Shown: positions 53,795 through 64,000 of the stretch, piece after piece | Position numbering within the stretch: the first letter of the stretch is position 1 | Layout of the letters: each line of letters opens with the position of its first letter | NCBI GenBank assembly: GCA_024226515.1 | Contig: JAAELQ010000003.1 | Coordinates: 1 to 64,000 of the forward strand | Direction of reading: 5' to 3' | Length of the DNA stretch: 64,000 bases | Origin: a bacterium | GTDB taxonomy: Bacteria > Acidobacteriota > Polarisedimenticolia > Polarisedimenticolales > Polarisedimenticolaceae | Translations under genes and position numbers: made by a program | Notes under the pieces: generated by a model | Databases searched by the model: none | The model's input: the letters and a program-made list of their open reading frames with translations, nothing else | Told to the model about the DNA's origin: nothing

Positions 53795-54412
53795 ATGACC
53801 CACGCTCACCGAACGCTGCACGTCGGTCTCACCGGCGGCATCGCGTCCGGGAAGAGCACGGTCGGCGGGATCCTCGCCGCGCAGGGCGCACTGATCGTCG
53901 ACGCCGACCGGCTGACCCACGAGGTCCTCGAACCCGGCGGAGCCGCGTTCGACGCGGTCCTCGCGCGCTTCGGCGAGCAGATTCTCGGCGACCGCGGCGC
54001 GATCGAGCGCGCGAAGCTGGCCGAGATCGTGTTCGCCGACCCCGCCTCGCGCCGCGCGCTGGAGGAGATCGTGCATCCGGTCGTGCGCGCCGAGTCGCGC
54101 CGCAGGATGAACGAGCACGACGGCGTCGCCGTCTTCGACGCCGCGCTGCTGGTCGAGACCCGCTCCTATCGCGACTTCGAGCGGCTGATCGTGGTGCGCT
54201 GCAGCCACGAGACTCAGCTACGACGCATCCTGCAACGCGACGGCATCGGCGTCGACGAGGCCGGCGCGCGCATCGCCAGTCAGGCCCCGACCGAGGACAA
54301 GGTTGCCGTCGCGGACTACGTCATCGACACCGACGGAACACTGGACGAGACGCGGCGCCAGTCCGAGACGGTCTATCGCGAGCTGCTGGCCCTCCACGCG
54401 GGCGATTTCTAG
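53795..54412 (+). CDS. coaE: Dephospho-CoA kinase
   Basis: A 205-residue enzyme for the last step of CoA synthesis. The P-loop is GLTGGIASGKSTV, followed by LIVDADRLTHEVLEPG. RDFERLIVVRC and a later ATP-binding stretch complete it. With panB, panC and panD just downstream on the opposite strand, CoA genes cluster here. It is convergent with panD, two bases apart. Confidence 0.95.
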   Translation: MTHAHRTLHVGLTGGIASGKSTVGGILAAQGALIVDADRLTHEVLEPGGAAFDAVLARFGEQILGDRGAIERAKLAEIVFADPASRRALEEIVHPVVRAESRRRMNEHDGVAVFDAALLVETRSYRDFERLIVVRCSHETQLRRILQRDGIGVDEAGARIASQAPTEDKVAVADYVIDTDGTLDETRRQSETVYRELLALHAGDF

Positions 54413-54414
54413 CC

Positions 54415-54804
54415 TCAGCTCGGGACGCGGACCCCGGCCTCCTCGTAGTCCTTGACCTCGATCATCTCGTTCTCTTCGCCGACGAGCACGACGCGCGGTC
54501 GGTGCGCGGCGGCGTCGTCGTCCTCGAGTGTGACGAAGGTGCAGATGATGAGCTTGTCGCCGTTCTCGACGAGGCGCGCGGCGGCTCCGTTGACGCAGCA
54601 GACCTTGCTGCCCGGCTCGCCGGCGATCAGGTAGGTGGAGAAGCGGTTGCCGTTGTCGACGTCATAGACGTCGATCTTCTCGTAGGGCACCATGCGCGCC
54701 GATTCCATGATCTCGGCGTCGAGCGTCAGACTGCCCTCGTATTCGACTTCGCACTCGGTCACACGTATCCGGTGGACCTTCGCGCGCAGCATCGTTCGAT
54801 TCAT
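54415..54804 (-). CDS. panD: Aspartate 1-decarboxylase
   Basis: A 129-residue pyruvoyl enzyme making beta-alanine for pantothenate. The self-cleavage site Gly24-Ser25 is in VEYEGSLTLD; the downstream pieces DVDNGNRFSTYLI and GAAARLV are standard. I start at ATG 54804 with an AAGGAA upstream; the frame runs on to 54855. An extended -10 (TGC-TATAAT, 54890-54882) is likely its promoter. Confidence 0.95.
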   Translation of the reverse strand: MNRTMLRAKVHRIRVTECEVEYEGSLTLDAEIMESARMVPYEKIDVYDVDNGNRFSTYLIAGEPGSKVCCVNGAAARLVENGDKLIICTFVTLEDDDAAAHRPRVVLVGEENEMIEVKDYEEAGVRVPS

Positions 54805-54881
54805 CGGTGGTTCCTTTCCGCTAGGTCGCCCGCGACCAGGGCTGGACGCCTGCATCCAAGGTGGCTGTCGGGAGAAGCTCG

Positions 54882-54890
54882 ATTATAGCA
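54882..54890 (-). promoter_or_regulatory. Extended -10 box TGC-TATAAT before panD
   Basis: On the minus strand TGC-TATAAT runs from 54890 to 54882, about 78 bases before the panD ATG. The -35 region has no consensus, as allowed for an extended -10 promoter. Confidence 0.55.
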
Positions 54891-54928
54891 TCGGCGAAAA
54901 CTGGGGGTTTTTTGGTGATTCTGCGCCG

Positions 54929-55774
54929 TCACGGCCGGACCGTCGTGTTGTCGAGTAGCCGCGTCTCGCCGCAGTCGACGGCCAGCACCAGCAACGCCTC
55001 GCCGTCGAGGGTCTCCACAGGCTCCAGCGTTTCGCCGTCGACCAGCTCGAGGTAGTCGATCTGCAGCAGTTCCTGCGCCTCGATCGGCGCGCGTGCCGCC
55101 GCAACGACCTCCTCCGGCGTCGCGCCGCCCTCCGTGACTCGCTGGCGCGCCGCCTCGAGCGCGCGCGGAATCGCCTGCGCCGCCGTCCGCTGCTCGGGCG
55201 ACAGGTAGCGGTTGCGGCTGGACAACGCGAGACCGTCGTCGTCACGCACCGTGGGCAGCACGAGGACCTCGACGTCGAACATCAGGTCGACGACCATGCG
55301 CTTGACGACGATCGCCTGCTGCGCGTCCTTGGCCCCGAACGTCACGACGTGCGGCCGCACGACCTGCAGCAGCTTGGACACGATCGTGGTCACGCCGCGG
55401 AAGTGCCCCGGACGGCTCGCGCCCTCGAGGCGCGCCGAGAGTCCCTCGACCTCGACGAACGTCCGCGGCCCCGGCGGATACAGATTCTCGGGATCCGGCG
55501 CGAACAGGTAGTCCACGCCCTCGGCGACGCACAGATCGGCGTCGCCGGTCGGGTCGCGCGGGTAGCGCTCAAAGTCCTCGCCGGGACCGAACTGCGCCGG
55601 GTTGACGAACGACGAGACCACGACGACGTCGGCCAGCTCGTCGGTCTTGCGGATCAACGTCAGGTGCCCCTCGTGCAGCGAGCCCATCGTGGGGACGAAG
55701 CCGATGCGCAGCCCGCGCCCGCGGGCCCGGTCGGCGATCTCCTTCATCGAGTGAACGCGGCGGACGATCTCCAC
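54929..55774 (-). CDS. panC: Pantothenate synthetase
   Basis: A 281-residue enzyme joining pantoate and beta-alanine with ATP. GFVPTMGSLHEGHLTLI holds the HxGH motif; SSFVNPAQFGPGEDF, TFGAKDAQQ and LALSSRNRYLSPEQR follow. The start is GTG 55774, with GGAGG 6 bases upstream; the open frame to 56062 is the wrong start. It follows panB by 13 bases. Confidence 0.95.
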   Translation of the reverse strand: MEIVRRVHSMKEIADRARGRGLRIGFVPTMGSLHEGHLTLIRKTDELADVVVVSSFVNPAQFGPGEDFERYPRDPTGDADLCVAEGVDYLFAPDPENLYPPGPRTFVEVEGLSARLEGASRPGHFRGVTTIVSKLLQVVRPHVVTFGAKDAQQAIVVKRMVVDLMFDVEVLVLPTVRDDDGLALSSRNRYLSPEQRTAAQAIPRALEAARQRVTEGGATPEEVVAAARAPIEAQELLQIDYLELVDGETLEPVETLDGEALLVLAVDCGETRLLDNTTVRP

Positions 55775-55787
55775 GGCAGGCCTCCGG

Positions 55788-56600
55788 TCAGGAATAGGTT
55801 TCGGCGTCGGACGGGAACCGTCCGTCGCGCACGTCGTCGGCCCAGGAGCGGATCGCGTCGACGCTCTGCTCGAAGCCCTCGGCGTACTTGCGCACGAACT
55901 TCGGCGACTTGTGCGGCAACAACCCGAGCAGGTCGTGGTACACGAGCACCTGACCGTCGCACCCGGCCCCGGCGCCGATCCCGATCGTCGGCACGTCGAT
56001 CGCCGTCGAGACACGCCGCGCCACCTCGGCCGGCATCCCCTCGAGCACGATCGAGAACACACCCGCGTCCGCCAGCGCGCGTGCGTCGCGCTCGATCTGC
56101 GCGGCGCACTCCTCGTCGCGCCCCTGGACCTTGTGTCCGCCCATCGCCAGCATCGACTGCGGCGTCAGGCCCAGGTGTCCCATCACCGGAATCTCGGCGT
56201 CGATCAGTGCGCGGATCACGGGAACGCGCTTGGCCCCGCCCTCCAGCTTGACCGCATCGGCGCCGCTCTCGCGAATCACGCGCGCGGCGTTGCGCAGCGA
56301 GTCCTCGATGCCGACGTGGTACGTCATCCACGGCATGTCGACGATCAGCAGGGCGCGTTCGCGGACGCGCCCGACCGCCCGCGCGTGATGGATCATCTCG
56401 TCGAGCGTGACGGGCATCGTGCTGGAGTAGCCCAGCAGCACGTTGCCCAGCGAGTCTCCGACCAGCATTGCGTCGACGCCCGCCGCCTCGGCCGCCAGCG
56501 TCGAGGGCACGTCGTAGGCGGTGAGGACGACCAGCGGGGGCCCGTCGCCCTTGCGCCCGCGAAAGCGGGGCACGGTCATCTTCTGCTTGGGATTTGCCAT
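55788..56600 (-). CDS. panB: 3-methyl-2-oxobutanoate hydroxymethyltransferase
   Basis: A 270-residue TIM-barrel enzyme that makes ketopantoate from ketoisovalerate and methylene-THF. VLTAYDVPSTLAAEAAGVDAMLVGDSLGN begins the barrel and VKLEGGA, VMGHLGLTPQ and GIGAGAGCDGQVLVYHD follow. ATG 56600 has a strong AGGAGG upstream. panB, panC and panD are consecutive, panD with its own probable promoter. Confidence 0.95.
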   Translation of the reverse strand: MANPKQKMTVPRFRGRKGDGPPLVVLTAYDVPSTLAAEAAGVDAMLVGDSLGNVLLGYSSTMPVTLDEMIHHARAVGRVRERALLIVDMPWMTYHVGIEDSLRNAARVIRESGADAVKLEGGAKRVPVIRALIDAEIPVMGHLGLTPQSMLAMGGHKVQGRDEECAAQIERDARALADAGVFSIVLEGMPAEVARRVSTAIDVPTIGIGAGAGCDGQVLVYHDLLGLLPHKSPKFVRKYAEGFEQSVDAIRSWADDVRDGRFPSDAETYS

Positions 56601-56736
56601 CTGCAGCCTCCTTCTTCTCCCCGCCGCGGCGCGGTCGGGGGAACGGTCTGCCAGCTGTCGATCGCCGGCCCACGCGCGGTGCCCGGCCTCTCGCATCCCG
56701 GCCCGCGCGGGGTCCGGGTGCGCCGGAGCGTTACGG

Positions 56737-57375
56737 TCAGGCCGACGATCCCATCGGACGGTAGTACTGAACTCCACGGTCCATCTTGCGAATCTGGTCC
56801 ACCAGCTCGTCCAGGTGCTCCTCGTGATGCACGAAGTCGATCGAGGTCGTATCGATGACCAGAAGCGGCGTCTGCGTGTAGTGGAAGAAAAAGTAGTTGT
56901 AGGCCTTGTTGACCTCGTTGATGTAAGTCTCGGAGACCTGCTTCTCGTAGTTGCGATTGCGCCGCCGGATGCGCTCGACCAGCGTGCGCGTCTCGGCTTG
57001 TAAGAAGATGACCATGTCGGGCTTCGGCGCCTGCTCTTCCAGCATCGCGTACAGCTTGTCGTAGATCAGCAGCTCGCTGTCGTCGAGATTCAGATAGGCG
57101 AAGATCTTGTCCTTGGGGAAGATGTAGTCGCACAGCGTGACCTGCTGGAACAGGTCGCGCTGGGACAGCTCCTGCAGCTGGCGGTAGCGCGAGAGCAGGA
57201 AGAACAACTGCGCCTGGAACGCAGCCCCCTGTTGGTCGGCGTAGAACCCCTCGAGAAACGGGTTCTCCAGATCCTCGAGGACCTTGTAGGCCTCGATCTT
57301 CTTCGCCAAGAGCTCGACGAACGAGGTCTTGCCGACGCCGATGGGCCCCTCGACAGCGATGGATCGAAATTTCAT
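56737..57375 (-). CDS. Deoxynucleoside kinase
   Basis: A 212-residue kinase of the dCK/dGK/TK2 type. The P-loop is VEGPIGVGKTSFVELLA; LENPFLEGFYAD, FLLSRYRQLQEL, LCDYIFPKDKIFA and RRRNRNYEKQVS follow. It phosphorylates a deoxynucleoside for salvage. It lies 136 bases before panB on the same strand; that gap has no gene. A TATAAT (minus strand, 57397-57392) lies 16 bases before the ATG. Confidence 0.9.
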   Translation of the reverse strand: MKFRSIAVEGPIGVGKTSFVELLAKKIEAYKVLEDLENPFLEGFYADQQGAAFQAQLFFLLSRYRQLQELSQRDLFQQVTLCDYIFPKDKIFAYLNLDDSELLIYDKLYAMLEEQAPKPDMVIFLQAETRTLVERIRRRNRNYEKQVSETYINEVNKAYNYFFFHYTQTPLLVIDTTSIDFVHHEEHLDELVDQIRKMDRGVQYYRPMGSSA

Positions 57376-57407
57376 CGTTGAGTCCGCCGCGATTATAGGT
57401 AGCCCGG

Positions 57408-57902
57408 TCAGCAGGAGGCAAGGCGGCCGAGCTTACGCACGATCGCCGAGCCGCCGACGGACCGTCGCTCTTGATCGACGGTTCGTCCGGTGTTCGGGTT
57501 CTTCAGATCCGGGGCGATCTCGGCCAGCGGCTCGAGCACGAAGCGCCGCCCCCACATGCGAGGGTGCGGCAGCTGGAGCTCGGGCCCGTCCACCTCGCGG
57601 TCTCCCAGCAGGAGCAGGTCGAGATCGAGCGTCCGCGGCCCGTTCGGCTCGGCACGGACGCGGCCGTTGTCCCGTTCGACCTCGAGCAGGATCGCCAGGA
57701 TCTCCTCGGGCGGGCGCGGGTCGTCGATCTTGATCGCCATGTTCCAGAACCAGCCGCCTTTCGGGGCCTCCACCGGCTCGGTCTCCCACACGGAGGACTC
57801 CGCCAGCGGCTCCAGGCCACGGCGACGCAGTCCCTCGAGGCCTGCCCGCAGGTAGCGCGAGCGGCGGCCCAGATTGCTGCCGAGTCCGATGAAGCCCTCC
57901 AT
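57408..57902 (-). CDS. folK: HPPK, folate pathway
   Basis: A 164-residue enzyme that pyrophosphorylates hydroxymethyldihydropterin. MEGFIGLGSNLG, then SSVWETEPVEAP, NMAIKI, and RTLDLDLLLLGD with its metal-binding Asp pair and LPHPRM are all present. I start at ATG 57902; ATG 57911 is in frame but lies on a -10 box. The start at 57902 fits a leaderless transcript from that box. The frame is open upstream to 58091, over the TPR gene. Confidence 0.93.
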   Translation of the reverse strand: MEGFIGLGSNLGRRSRYLRAGLEGLRRRGLEPLAESSVWETEPVEAPKGGWFWNMAIKIDDPRPPEEILAILLEVERDNGRVRAEPNGPRTLDLDLLLLGDREVDGPELQLPHPRMWGRRFVLEPLAEIAPDLKNPNTGRTVDQERRSVGGSAIVRKLGRLASC

Positions 57903-57909
57903 GAAGGCC

Positions 57910-57915
57910 ATTCTA
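57910..57915 (-). promoter_or_regulatory. -10 box (TGG-TAGAAT) of folK
   Basis: TAGAAT (57915-57910) with an upstream TG, ending 7 bases before the folK ATG at 57902. Transcription should start at or next to the ATG. Confidence 0.4.
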
Positions 57916-57926
57916 CCAGGGGAGAT

Positions 57927-57955
57927 TTGATTCCGGCCTGGCCCGCCGCTATCAT
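57927..57955 (+). promoter_or_regulatory. Sigma70-like promoter of the TPR gene
   Basis: TTGATT (57927-57932), a 17-base spacer and TATCAT (57950-57955). Transcription would start near 57962, about 85 bases before the ATG at 58046, which has GGAGG 5 bases upstream. The promoter is back-to-back with that of folK. Confidence 0.55.
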
Positions 57956-58045
57956 GCTGCGGCTCTTTATTAAAGATCCCACTACCGGTTGCGCACCCAC
58001 CCGTCCGCGGCAGCCGTGCACCCACTCGACGTTGCGGAGGAAGCG

Positions 58046-58591
58046 ATGGCGGTAAAGAAGACGTCCCCGAAACCGACTGACAGCGTCTCACTGAGCGAGG
58101 CCTACGCCGAGGCCCTCGCGCAGTTCGAGGCCGCGCTGAGCTTGCTGAACAAGAACGACTACGAGGCCGCCCGCGAGAGCTTCGAGGCCGTGGCCGAGAA
58201 CAACCCGGACGAGGCCGTGCTGTGCCAGCGCTCCCGCGCCTACGCCGCGATCTGCAAGGCGAAGCTGGCGCCGGAACCCGCGCCGCCGGAGACGGTCGAG
58301 GACAGCTATCACCGCGGCGTGATCCTGATTAACGACGGCGACGCCGACGGAGCGATCCGCGTGCTGGACCACGCGCTGCAGTCCGACCCGAACTCGCCGA
58401 AGCTGCTTTACGCCCGCTCGACGGCCTGGGCGCTCAAGGGCAATGCCGAGGCGGCGGTCGGCGATCTGCGTCAGGCCATTGCCGGCGACGCGCAGTACCG
58501 CTTCCAGGCGCCGAACGAGCCGGACTTCGAGAACATCCGCGAAGAGCCCTCGTTCATCGACGTCATCGAGCCCACACCGACCGGAGCCTGA
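58046..58591 (+). CDS. TPR-repeat protein
   Basis: A 181-residue soluble protein with at least two tetratricopeptide-like repeats: NKNDYEAARESFEAVAENNPDEA, then GDADGAIRVLDHALQSDPNSPK and GNAEAAVGDLRQAIAGD. The first 25 residues are lysine-rich and have no signal peptide. It likely binds a protein partner. ATG 58046 is chosen for its strong GGAGG; the frame is open from 57989. It ends 2 bases before glmU. Confidence 0.85.
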   Translation: MAVKKTSPKPTDSVSLSEAYAEALAQFEAALSLLNKNDYEAARESFEAVAENNPDEAVLCQRSRAYAAICKAKLAPEPAPPETVEDSYHRGVILINDGDADGAIRVLDHALQSDPNSPKLLYARSTAWALKGNAEAAVGDLRQAIAGDAQYRFQAPNEPDFENIREEPSFIDVIEPTPTGA

Positions 58592-58593
58592 GC

Positions 58594-60003
58594 GTGGCTG
58601 CGGCTCGCGCCCCCCTGACCGTCCTCGTGCTGGCGGCGGGCAAGGGCACGCGACTGCGGTCGAAGACGATCAAGCTGCTGCACCACGTAGCGGGGCGACC
58701 GATGGTGGCCCACGTGCTGGACGCGGTGGCGGGCCTCAAGCCCTCGCGCACGATCACGGTCGTCGGCTACCAGGCGGACGAGGTACGCGCCGCGCTCGAA
58801 GGGCGCTGTGACGACTTCGTCCTGCAGAAGGAGCAGCGCGGTACCGGCCACGCCGTGCTCGCCGCCGCGCGGAAGATCAAGGCGGCCGGCTCCGGGCCGC
58901 TGCTGATCGTCAACGGCGACCTGCCGACGCTGCACACGTCGACGTTGCGCCGCTTCGTCGCGGCGCATCGCCGCTCGAAGTCGGTGCTCAGCGCACTGAC
59001 CGCCGAGCTCGACTCCCCGGCCGGCTACGGCAGGATCGTGCGCGACGACCGCGGTGAGTTCCTGCGCATCGTCGAGCACGCGGACGCCTCCACGGCCGAG
59101 CGACGCATCCGCGAGATCAACTGCGGCATCTACTGCGCCGACCCGACCAAATTGCTGAGCATCCTGCGCCGGCTACGACCCGACAACGCTCAGGGCGAGT
59201 ACTACGTCACCGACGCCGTGCATCGCCTGCTGAAGGGCGGCGCCCGGGTCTCGGCGACGTGTCACGACGACGCCGACGAGGTGCTGGGAGTGAACACCCG
59301 CGCCGAGCTGGCCCAGGCCGGCGCCACGCTCTACGCGCGCAAGGCCGAGGCGCTGCAAGACGCGGGGGTCACGATCCTCGATGCCTCGCGCACGTGGGTC
59401 GATCCGCGCGCGCGCATCGGCGCGGATACCGTGCTGTACCCCGACGTGATCGTCGAGGGCGAGACGGTGCTGGGCACGGGCTGCGTCATCCGCTCGGGCT
59501 GCCGCCTCGTCGACGCGCGCCTCGGGCGCAACGTCGAGCTGCGCGACTACAGCCTCGTCTTCGAGAGCCGGCTGGGCAACGACACCTCCGTCGGCCCCTT
59601 CGCGCACGTGCGTCCCGGATCGGAGCTACAGCCGGGCTCGCGCATCGGCAACTTCGTCGAGATGAAGAAGGCGCGCCTCGGACGCGGCAGCAAGGCGAAC
59701 CACCTGACCTACCTCGGCGACGCCGAGATCGGTGACGGCTGCAACATCGGTGCGGGCACGATCACCTGCAACTACGACGGCAAGAACAAGCACCGCACCA
59801 CGATGGGCAAGGGTGTCTTCATCGGCAGCAACAGCCAGCTCGTGGCCCCGGTGAAGCTGGGCGACCGGGCCTACGTCGCCGCCGGCTCCACGATCACCCA
59901 GGACGTGCCTGCCGAGGCCCTCGGGGTCGGCCGTAGCCGCCAGCGCAACATCCCCGACTGGGCTCGCGCCAAGGGCAAGCGGAAGCGCAAGTCCCGTAAG
60001 TAA
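58594..60003 (+). CDS. glmU: Bifunctional GlmU
   Basis: A 469-residue enzyme that acetylates glucosamine-1-phosphate and makes UDP-GlcNAc. The uridyltransferase loop is LVLAAGKGTRLRSKTIKLL; EQRGTGHAVLAAA and LIVNGDLPTL follow; the left-handed beta-helix acetyltransferase begins about residue 250 (HLTYLGDAEIGDGCNIGAGT is in it). It starts at GTG 58594 and has a basic KGKRKRKSRK tail. glmS follows, so the cell-wall precursor pathway is together. Confidence 0.96.
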   Translation: MAAARAPLTVLVLAAGKGTRLRSKTIKLLHHVAGRPMVAHVLDAVAGLKPSRTITVVGYQADEVRAALEGRCDDFVLQKEQRGTGHAVLAAARKIKAAGSGPLLIVNGDLPTLHTSTLRRFVAAHRRSKSVLSALTAELDSPAGYGRIVRDDRGEFLRIVEHADASTAERRIREINCGIYCADPTKLLSILRRLRPDNAQGEYYVTDAVHRLLKGGARVSATCHDDADEVLGVNTRAELAQAGATLYARKAEALQDAGVTILDASRTWVDPRARIGADTVLYPDVIVEGETVLGTGCVIRSGCRLVDARLGRNVELRDYSLVFESRLGNDTSVGPFAHVRPGSELQPGSRIGNFVEMKKARLGRGSKANHLTYLGDAEIGDGCNIGAGTITCNYDGKNKHRTTMGKGVFIGSNSQLVAPVKLGDRAYVAAGSTITQDVPAEALGVGRSRQRNIPDWARAKGKRKRKSRK

Positions 60004-60057
60004 CGCTCGCGGCGGGACGCGCGCGGAACGAATTGGCCGCGCCCGCGTCCGGGTGCG

Positions 60058-60063
60058 TATATT
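60058..60063 (+). promoter_or_regulatory. Possible -10 box before glmS
   Basis: TATATT, 45 bases before the ATG at 60109; a TTGGCC at 60033 is 19 bases upstream, so the pairing is imperfect. Confidence 0.35.
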
Positions 60064-60108
60064 TGACGCCGCGGGGCATTTCGGCCCCGAATCTGAGGAG
60101 AACGGCCC

Positions 60109-61953
<1,845 letters not shown>

Positions 61954-61963
61954 GTCTCTCCCC

Positions 61964-61972
61964 TGCTACAAT
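61964..61972 (+). promoter_or_regulatory. Extended -10 box TGC-TACAAT before a GTG start
   Basis: TG-C-TACAAT ends 6 bases before the GTG at 61979, with no good ribosome binding site and no -35 match. Confidence 0.35.
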
Positions 61973-61978
61973 GAGCGG

Positions 61979-64000
61979 GTGTTTCCTCCCGAGTCACCCG
62001 GGTCGGCCACGGACTTCCTGGCCGACCTGAACCCGCAACAGGTCGAAGCCGTGACGCACGGCGGCGGGCCGTTGCTCGTGCTCGCCGGCGCGGGGTCGGG
62101 CAAGACGCGCGTCATCACGCACCGCATCGCGCGGCTGATCCTCGACGAGCGCATCGCGCCGTGGCGCATCGTCGCCGTCACCTTCACCAACAAGGCCGCG
62201 GCCGAGATGCGGGAGCGCGTCGAGCGCATTCTCGGCTCGACCGAATCGGGCTGCCGCATCGGCACATTCCATTCGATGTGCCTGCGGATCCTGCGCCGCG
62301 ACGGCGAACGCGTGGGGCTGGCCTCGGGCTTCACGATCTACGACAGCGACGACCAGCTCGCGGTCGTCAAGCGTATCCTCAAGGACGAGGGCGCGGATCC
62401 GGATGCCGGCACGCCCCGTTCGTACCGGGCGAAGATCTCGCGGGCCAAGAACGCACTCGACTCCCCGGACGCGCTGGAGGCGCGGGCCTTCACGCCCGAC
62501 GCCAAGCTGGTGGCGCGCGTCTACCGGCGCTACGAAGAGACCCTGGCCCGGGCCAACGCCGTCGATTTCGACGACCTGCTGCTGAAGACGCTGCGCCTGT
62601 TCGACGAGCACGACGACGTGCGGCACGAGTACGCCGAGCGCTGCGAGCACCTGCTGGTCGACGAGTACCAGGACACGAACCGGCCGCAGTACCGGCTGGT
62701 GCGACACCTCTCGTCGGTCCACGGCAACATCTGCGTCGTCGGCGACGAGGACCAGAGCATCTACCGTTTCCGGGGCGCCGAGATCCGCAACATCCTCGAC
62801 TTCGAGTCCGACCACCCCGGCGCGCGCACGATCCGACTCGAGCAGAACTACCGCTCGACCGGCAACATCATCGAGGCCGCGTCGAAGCTGATCGCGAACA
62901 ACGTCTACCGCAAGGGCAAGAAGCTGTGGACGGACAACGAGGAAGGCGAGAAGCTGCAGCTGTTCCAGGCGCCCGACGACCGCAGCGAGGCGGTCTGGGT
63001 CGCGCAGAAGGCGACGGAGCTGGCCGGGGGCGAATCGTACGAGGACATCGTCGTTCTCTACCGCACCAACGCGCAGTCACGACAGTTCGAGGAGATCTTC
63101 CGTCGCGACCGCATCCCGTACCAGATCGTCGGGTCGATCCAGTTCTACGAGCGCAAGGAGATCAAGGACCTCCTGGCCTATCTCAAGATCGCCGAGAATC
63201 CGATCGACGACGTCTCGTTCCGCCGCGTGCTGAACACGCCTCCGCGCGGCATCGGCGGCACGACGCTGCGCGTCGTCGAGAACGTCGCCCGCACGACCGG
63301 GCTGCCGCTGGTGGAGGCCGGCGCGCACGCGCTGGATCAAGACGCGATCTCGACGCGCTCGGCGAAGAAGCTGCGCGAGTTCCTCGACTTCCTCGCCGAC
63401 CTCGGCGTGCGCGCCGCCGAGGTGCCGGTGGCGTCGCTGGTGGAACACATCGTCGAGTACACGAAGTACGAGGTGCATCTCGACAAGCAGTACGGCGAGT
63501 TGTCGTCCGAACGCATGGAGAACGTCCGTGCGCTGATCTCCGCCGCGGCCGAGCACGCCGAGGAGAGCGACGACGCCTCGCTGCAGAGTTTTCTCGACCG
63601 CTCGGCGCTCGTCGCCCAGGCCGACGAGGTCGGGGCACGACCGGGCGTGACGCTGATGACGATCCACTGCGCCAAGGGGCTCGAGTTTCCGGTGGTCTTC
63701 CTGGCGGGTCTCGAAGAGCGGCTGTTCCCGCACGCGATGGCGACCGACACCGACGAGGACATCGAGGAAGAGCGGCGGCTGTGCTACGTCGCGATGACGC
63801 GCGCGCGGCAGCGCCTGTTTCTCAGCCTGGCCGCGATGCGCCGCTTTCAGGGCGCGTTGCTGCCCAACCCACCGTCGCGTTTTCTCGAGGAGCTGCCCGA
63901 CCACCTGGTGGACCGGCTGGCGCCGGTCCAGGGCTTCTTCGACACGCGCTATCCGCGCGACCGCGAGCGGTCCTACGGCCACGCCTCGTCGGGATCCTCT
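61979..64000 (+). CDS. pcrA: UvrD/PcrA-type helicase, 3' end beyond window
   Basis: An open frame of 674 codons that runs to the last base, so the C-terminus is missing. The Walker A loop is VLAGAGSGKTRVITHR (about residues 34-47). VAVTFTNKAAAEMRERV, the motif II DEYQDTN, VVGDEDQSIYRFRGAE and LMTIHCAKGLEFPVVFLAG are the other helicase motifs. It unwinds DNA in nucleotide-excision and mismatch repair. It starts at GTG 61979; the ATG at 61971 is out of frame. Confidence 0.93.
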   Translation, partial: MFPPESPGSATDFLADLNPQQVEAVTHGGGPLLVLAGAGSGKTRVITHRIARLILDERIAPWRIVAVTFTNKAAAEMRERVERILGSTESGCRIGTFHSMCLRILRRDGERVGLASGFTIYDSDDQLAVVKRILKDEGADPDAGTPRSYRAKISRAKNALDSPDALEARAFTPDAKLVARVYRRYEETLARANAVDFDDLLLKTLRLFDEHDDVRHEYAERCEHLLVDEYQDTNRPQYRLVRHLSSVHGNICVVGDEDQSIYRFRGAEIRNILDFESDHPGARTIRLEQNYRSTGNIIEAASKLIANNVYRKGKKLWTDNEEGEKLQLFQAPDDRSEAVWVAQKATELAGGESYEDIVVLYRTNAQSRQFEEIFRRDRIPYQIVGSIQFYERKEIKDLLAYLKIAENPIDDVSFRRVLNTPPRGIGGTTLRVVENVARTTGLPLVEAGAHALDQDAISTRSAKKLREFLDFLADLGVRAAEVPVASLVEHIVEYTKYEVHLDKQYGELSSERMENVRALISAAAEHAEESDDASLQSFLDRSALVAQADEVGARPGVTLMTIHCAKGLEFPVVFLAGLEERLFPHAMATDTDEDIEEERRLCYVAMTRARQRLFLSLAAMRRFQGALLPNPPSRFLEELPDHLVDRLAPVQGFFDTRYPRDRERSYGHASSGSS

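Noticed and set aside
60004..60108. glmS ribozyme or riboswitch
   Set aside because: The leader is about 45 bases after the -10 box, too short and without the conserved core.

Overview
The window is high-GC DNA, about 70% in most genes by eye. It is densely coding, with no gene-free stretch over about 300 bases. The content points to a Gram-negative (diderm) heterotroph. It has an outer-membrane beta-barrel protein, a lipoprotein, a LysM lytic transglycosylase, menaquinone made by the futalosine route (mqnE-mqnA-mqnC), a ThyX-type thymidylate synthase and a PurF with four iron-sulphur-type cysteines. GTG and TTG starts are common. I cannot fix the phylum; an Acidobacteriota-like lineage is a guess from the gene mix.

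Layout. 1-2124 is the accessory part: an integron-type integrase, a decayed RelE-like toxin with an intact Phd-like antitoxin, a candidate attC site and a TonB-domain protein, all reading left. Base composition falls there (32 of 60 bases are G/C in 361-420). 2169-8804 is housekeeping: HD-domain protein, RibD-type reductase, endonuclease III, a rhodanese-methyltransferase fusion, a LON-domain protein behind a hairpin, MoaA, a LOG-family protein and a YbhN-like membrane protein. 8812-10333 holds a 56-residue peptide that looks like a RiPP precursor, next to a FIST-domain sensor. 10476-15157 has cell-wall and secreted enzymes. 15158-20793 is a leftward cluster purF-cvpA-thyX-(two MetE-like genes), divergent from the rightward mqnEAC operon (20893-23965).

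24023-26443 is a FecR-domain protein plus beta-barrel pair. 26589-37279 carries lipid, repair, peptidase and glycerophosphate functions. 37295-43015 holds a molybdopterin oxidoreductase, a CNT transporter, a ParE/antitoxin pair, glgC and an archaemetzincin homologue whose active site is gone. 43120-47850 is one 1576-residue fusion of an acyl-CoA-synthetase-like domain, a long unassigned middle and a GNAT domain. 47847-61953 is mostly core metabolism and repair: citrate synthase, uvrA, folD, coaE, panD, panC, panB, a deoxynucleoside kinase, folK, a TPR protein, glmU and glmS. A UvrD/PcrA helicase runs off the right edge.

The points most worth a second look are the integron edge with its candidate attC and decayed toxin, the RiPP-like peptide, the MetE-like pair lacking zinc ligands, the tandem ThyX whose signature is split between halves, the inactive archaemetzincin that overlaps glgC, and the giant synthetase-GNAT fusion. 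Gene calls rest on reading the sequence against remembered family patterns; no database search was run.
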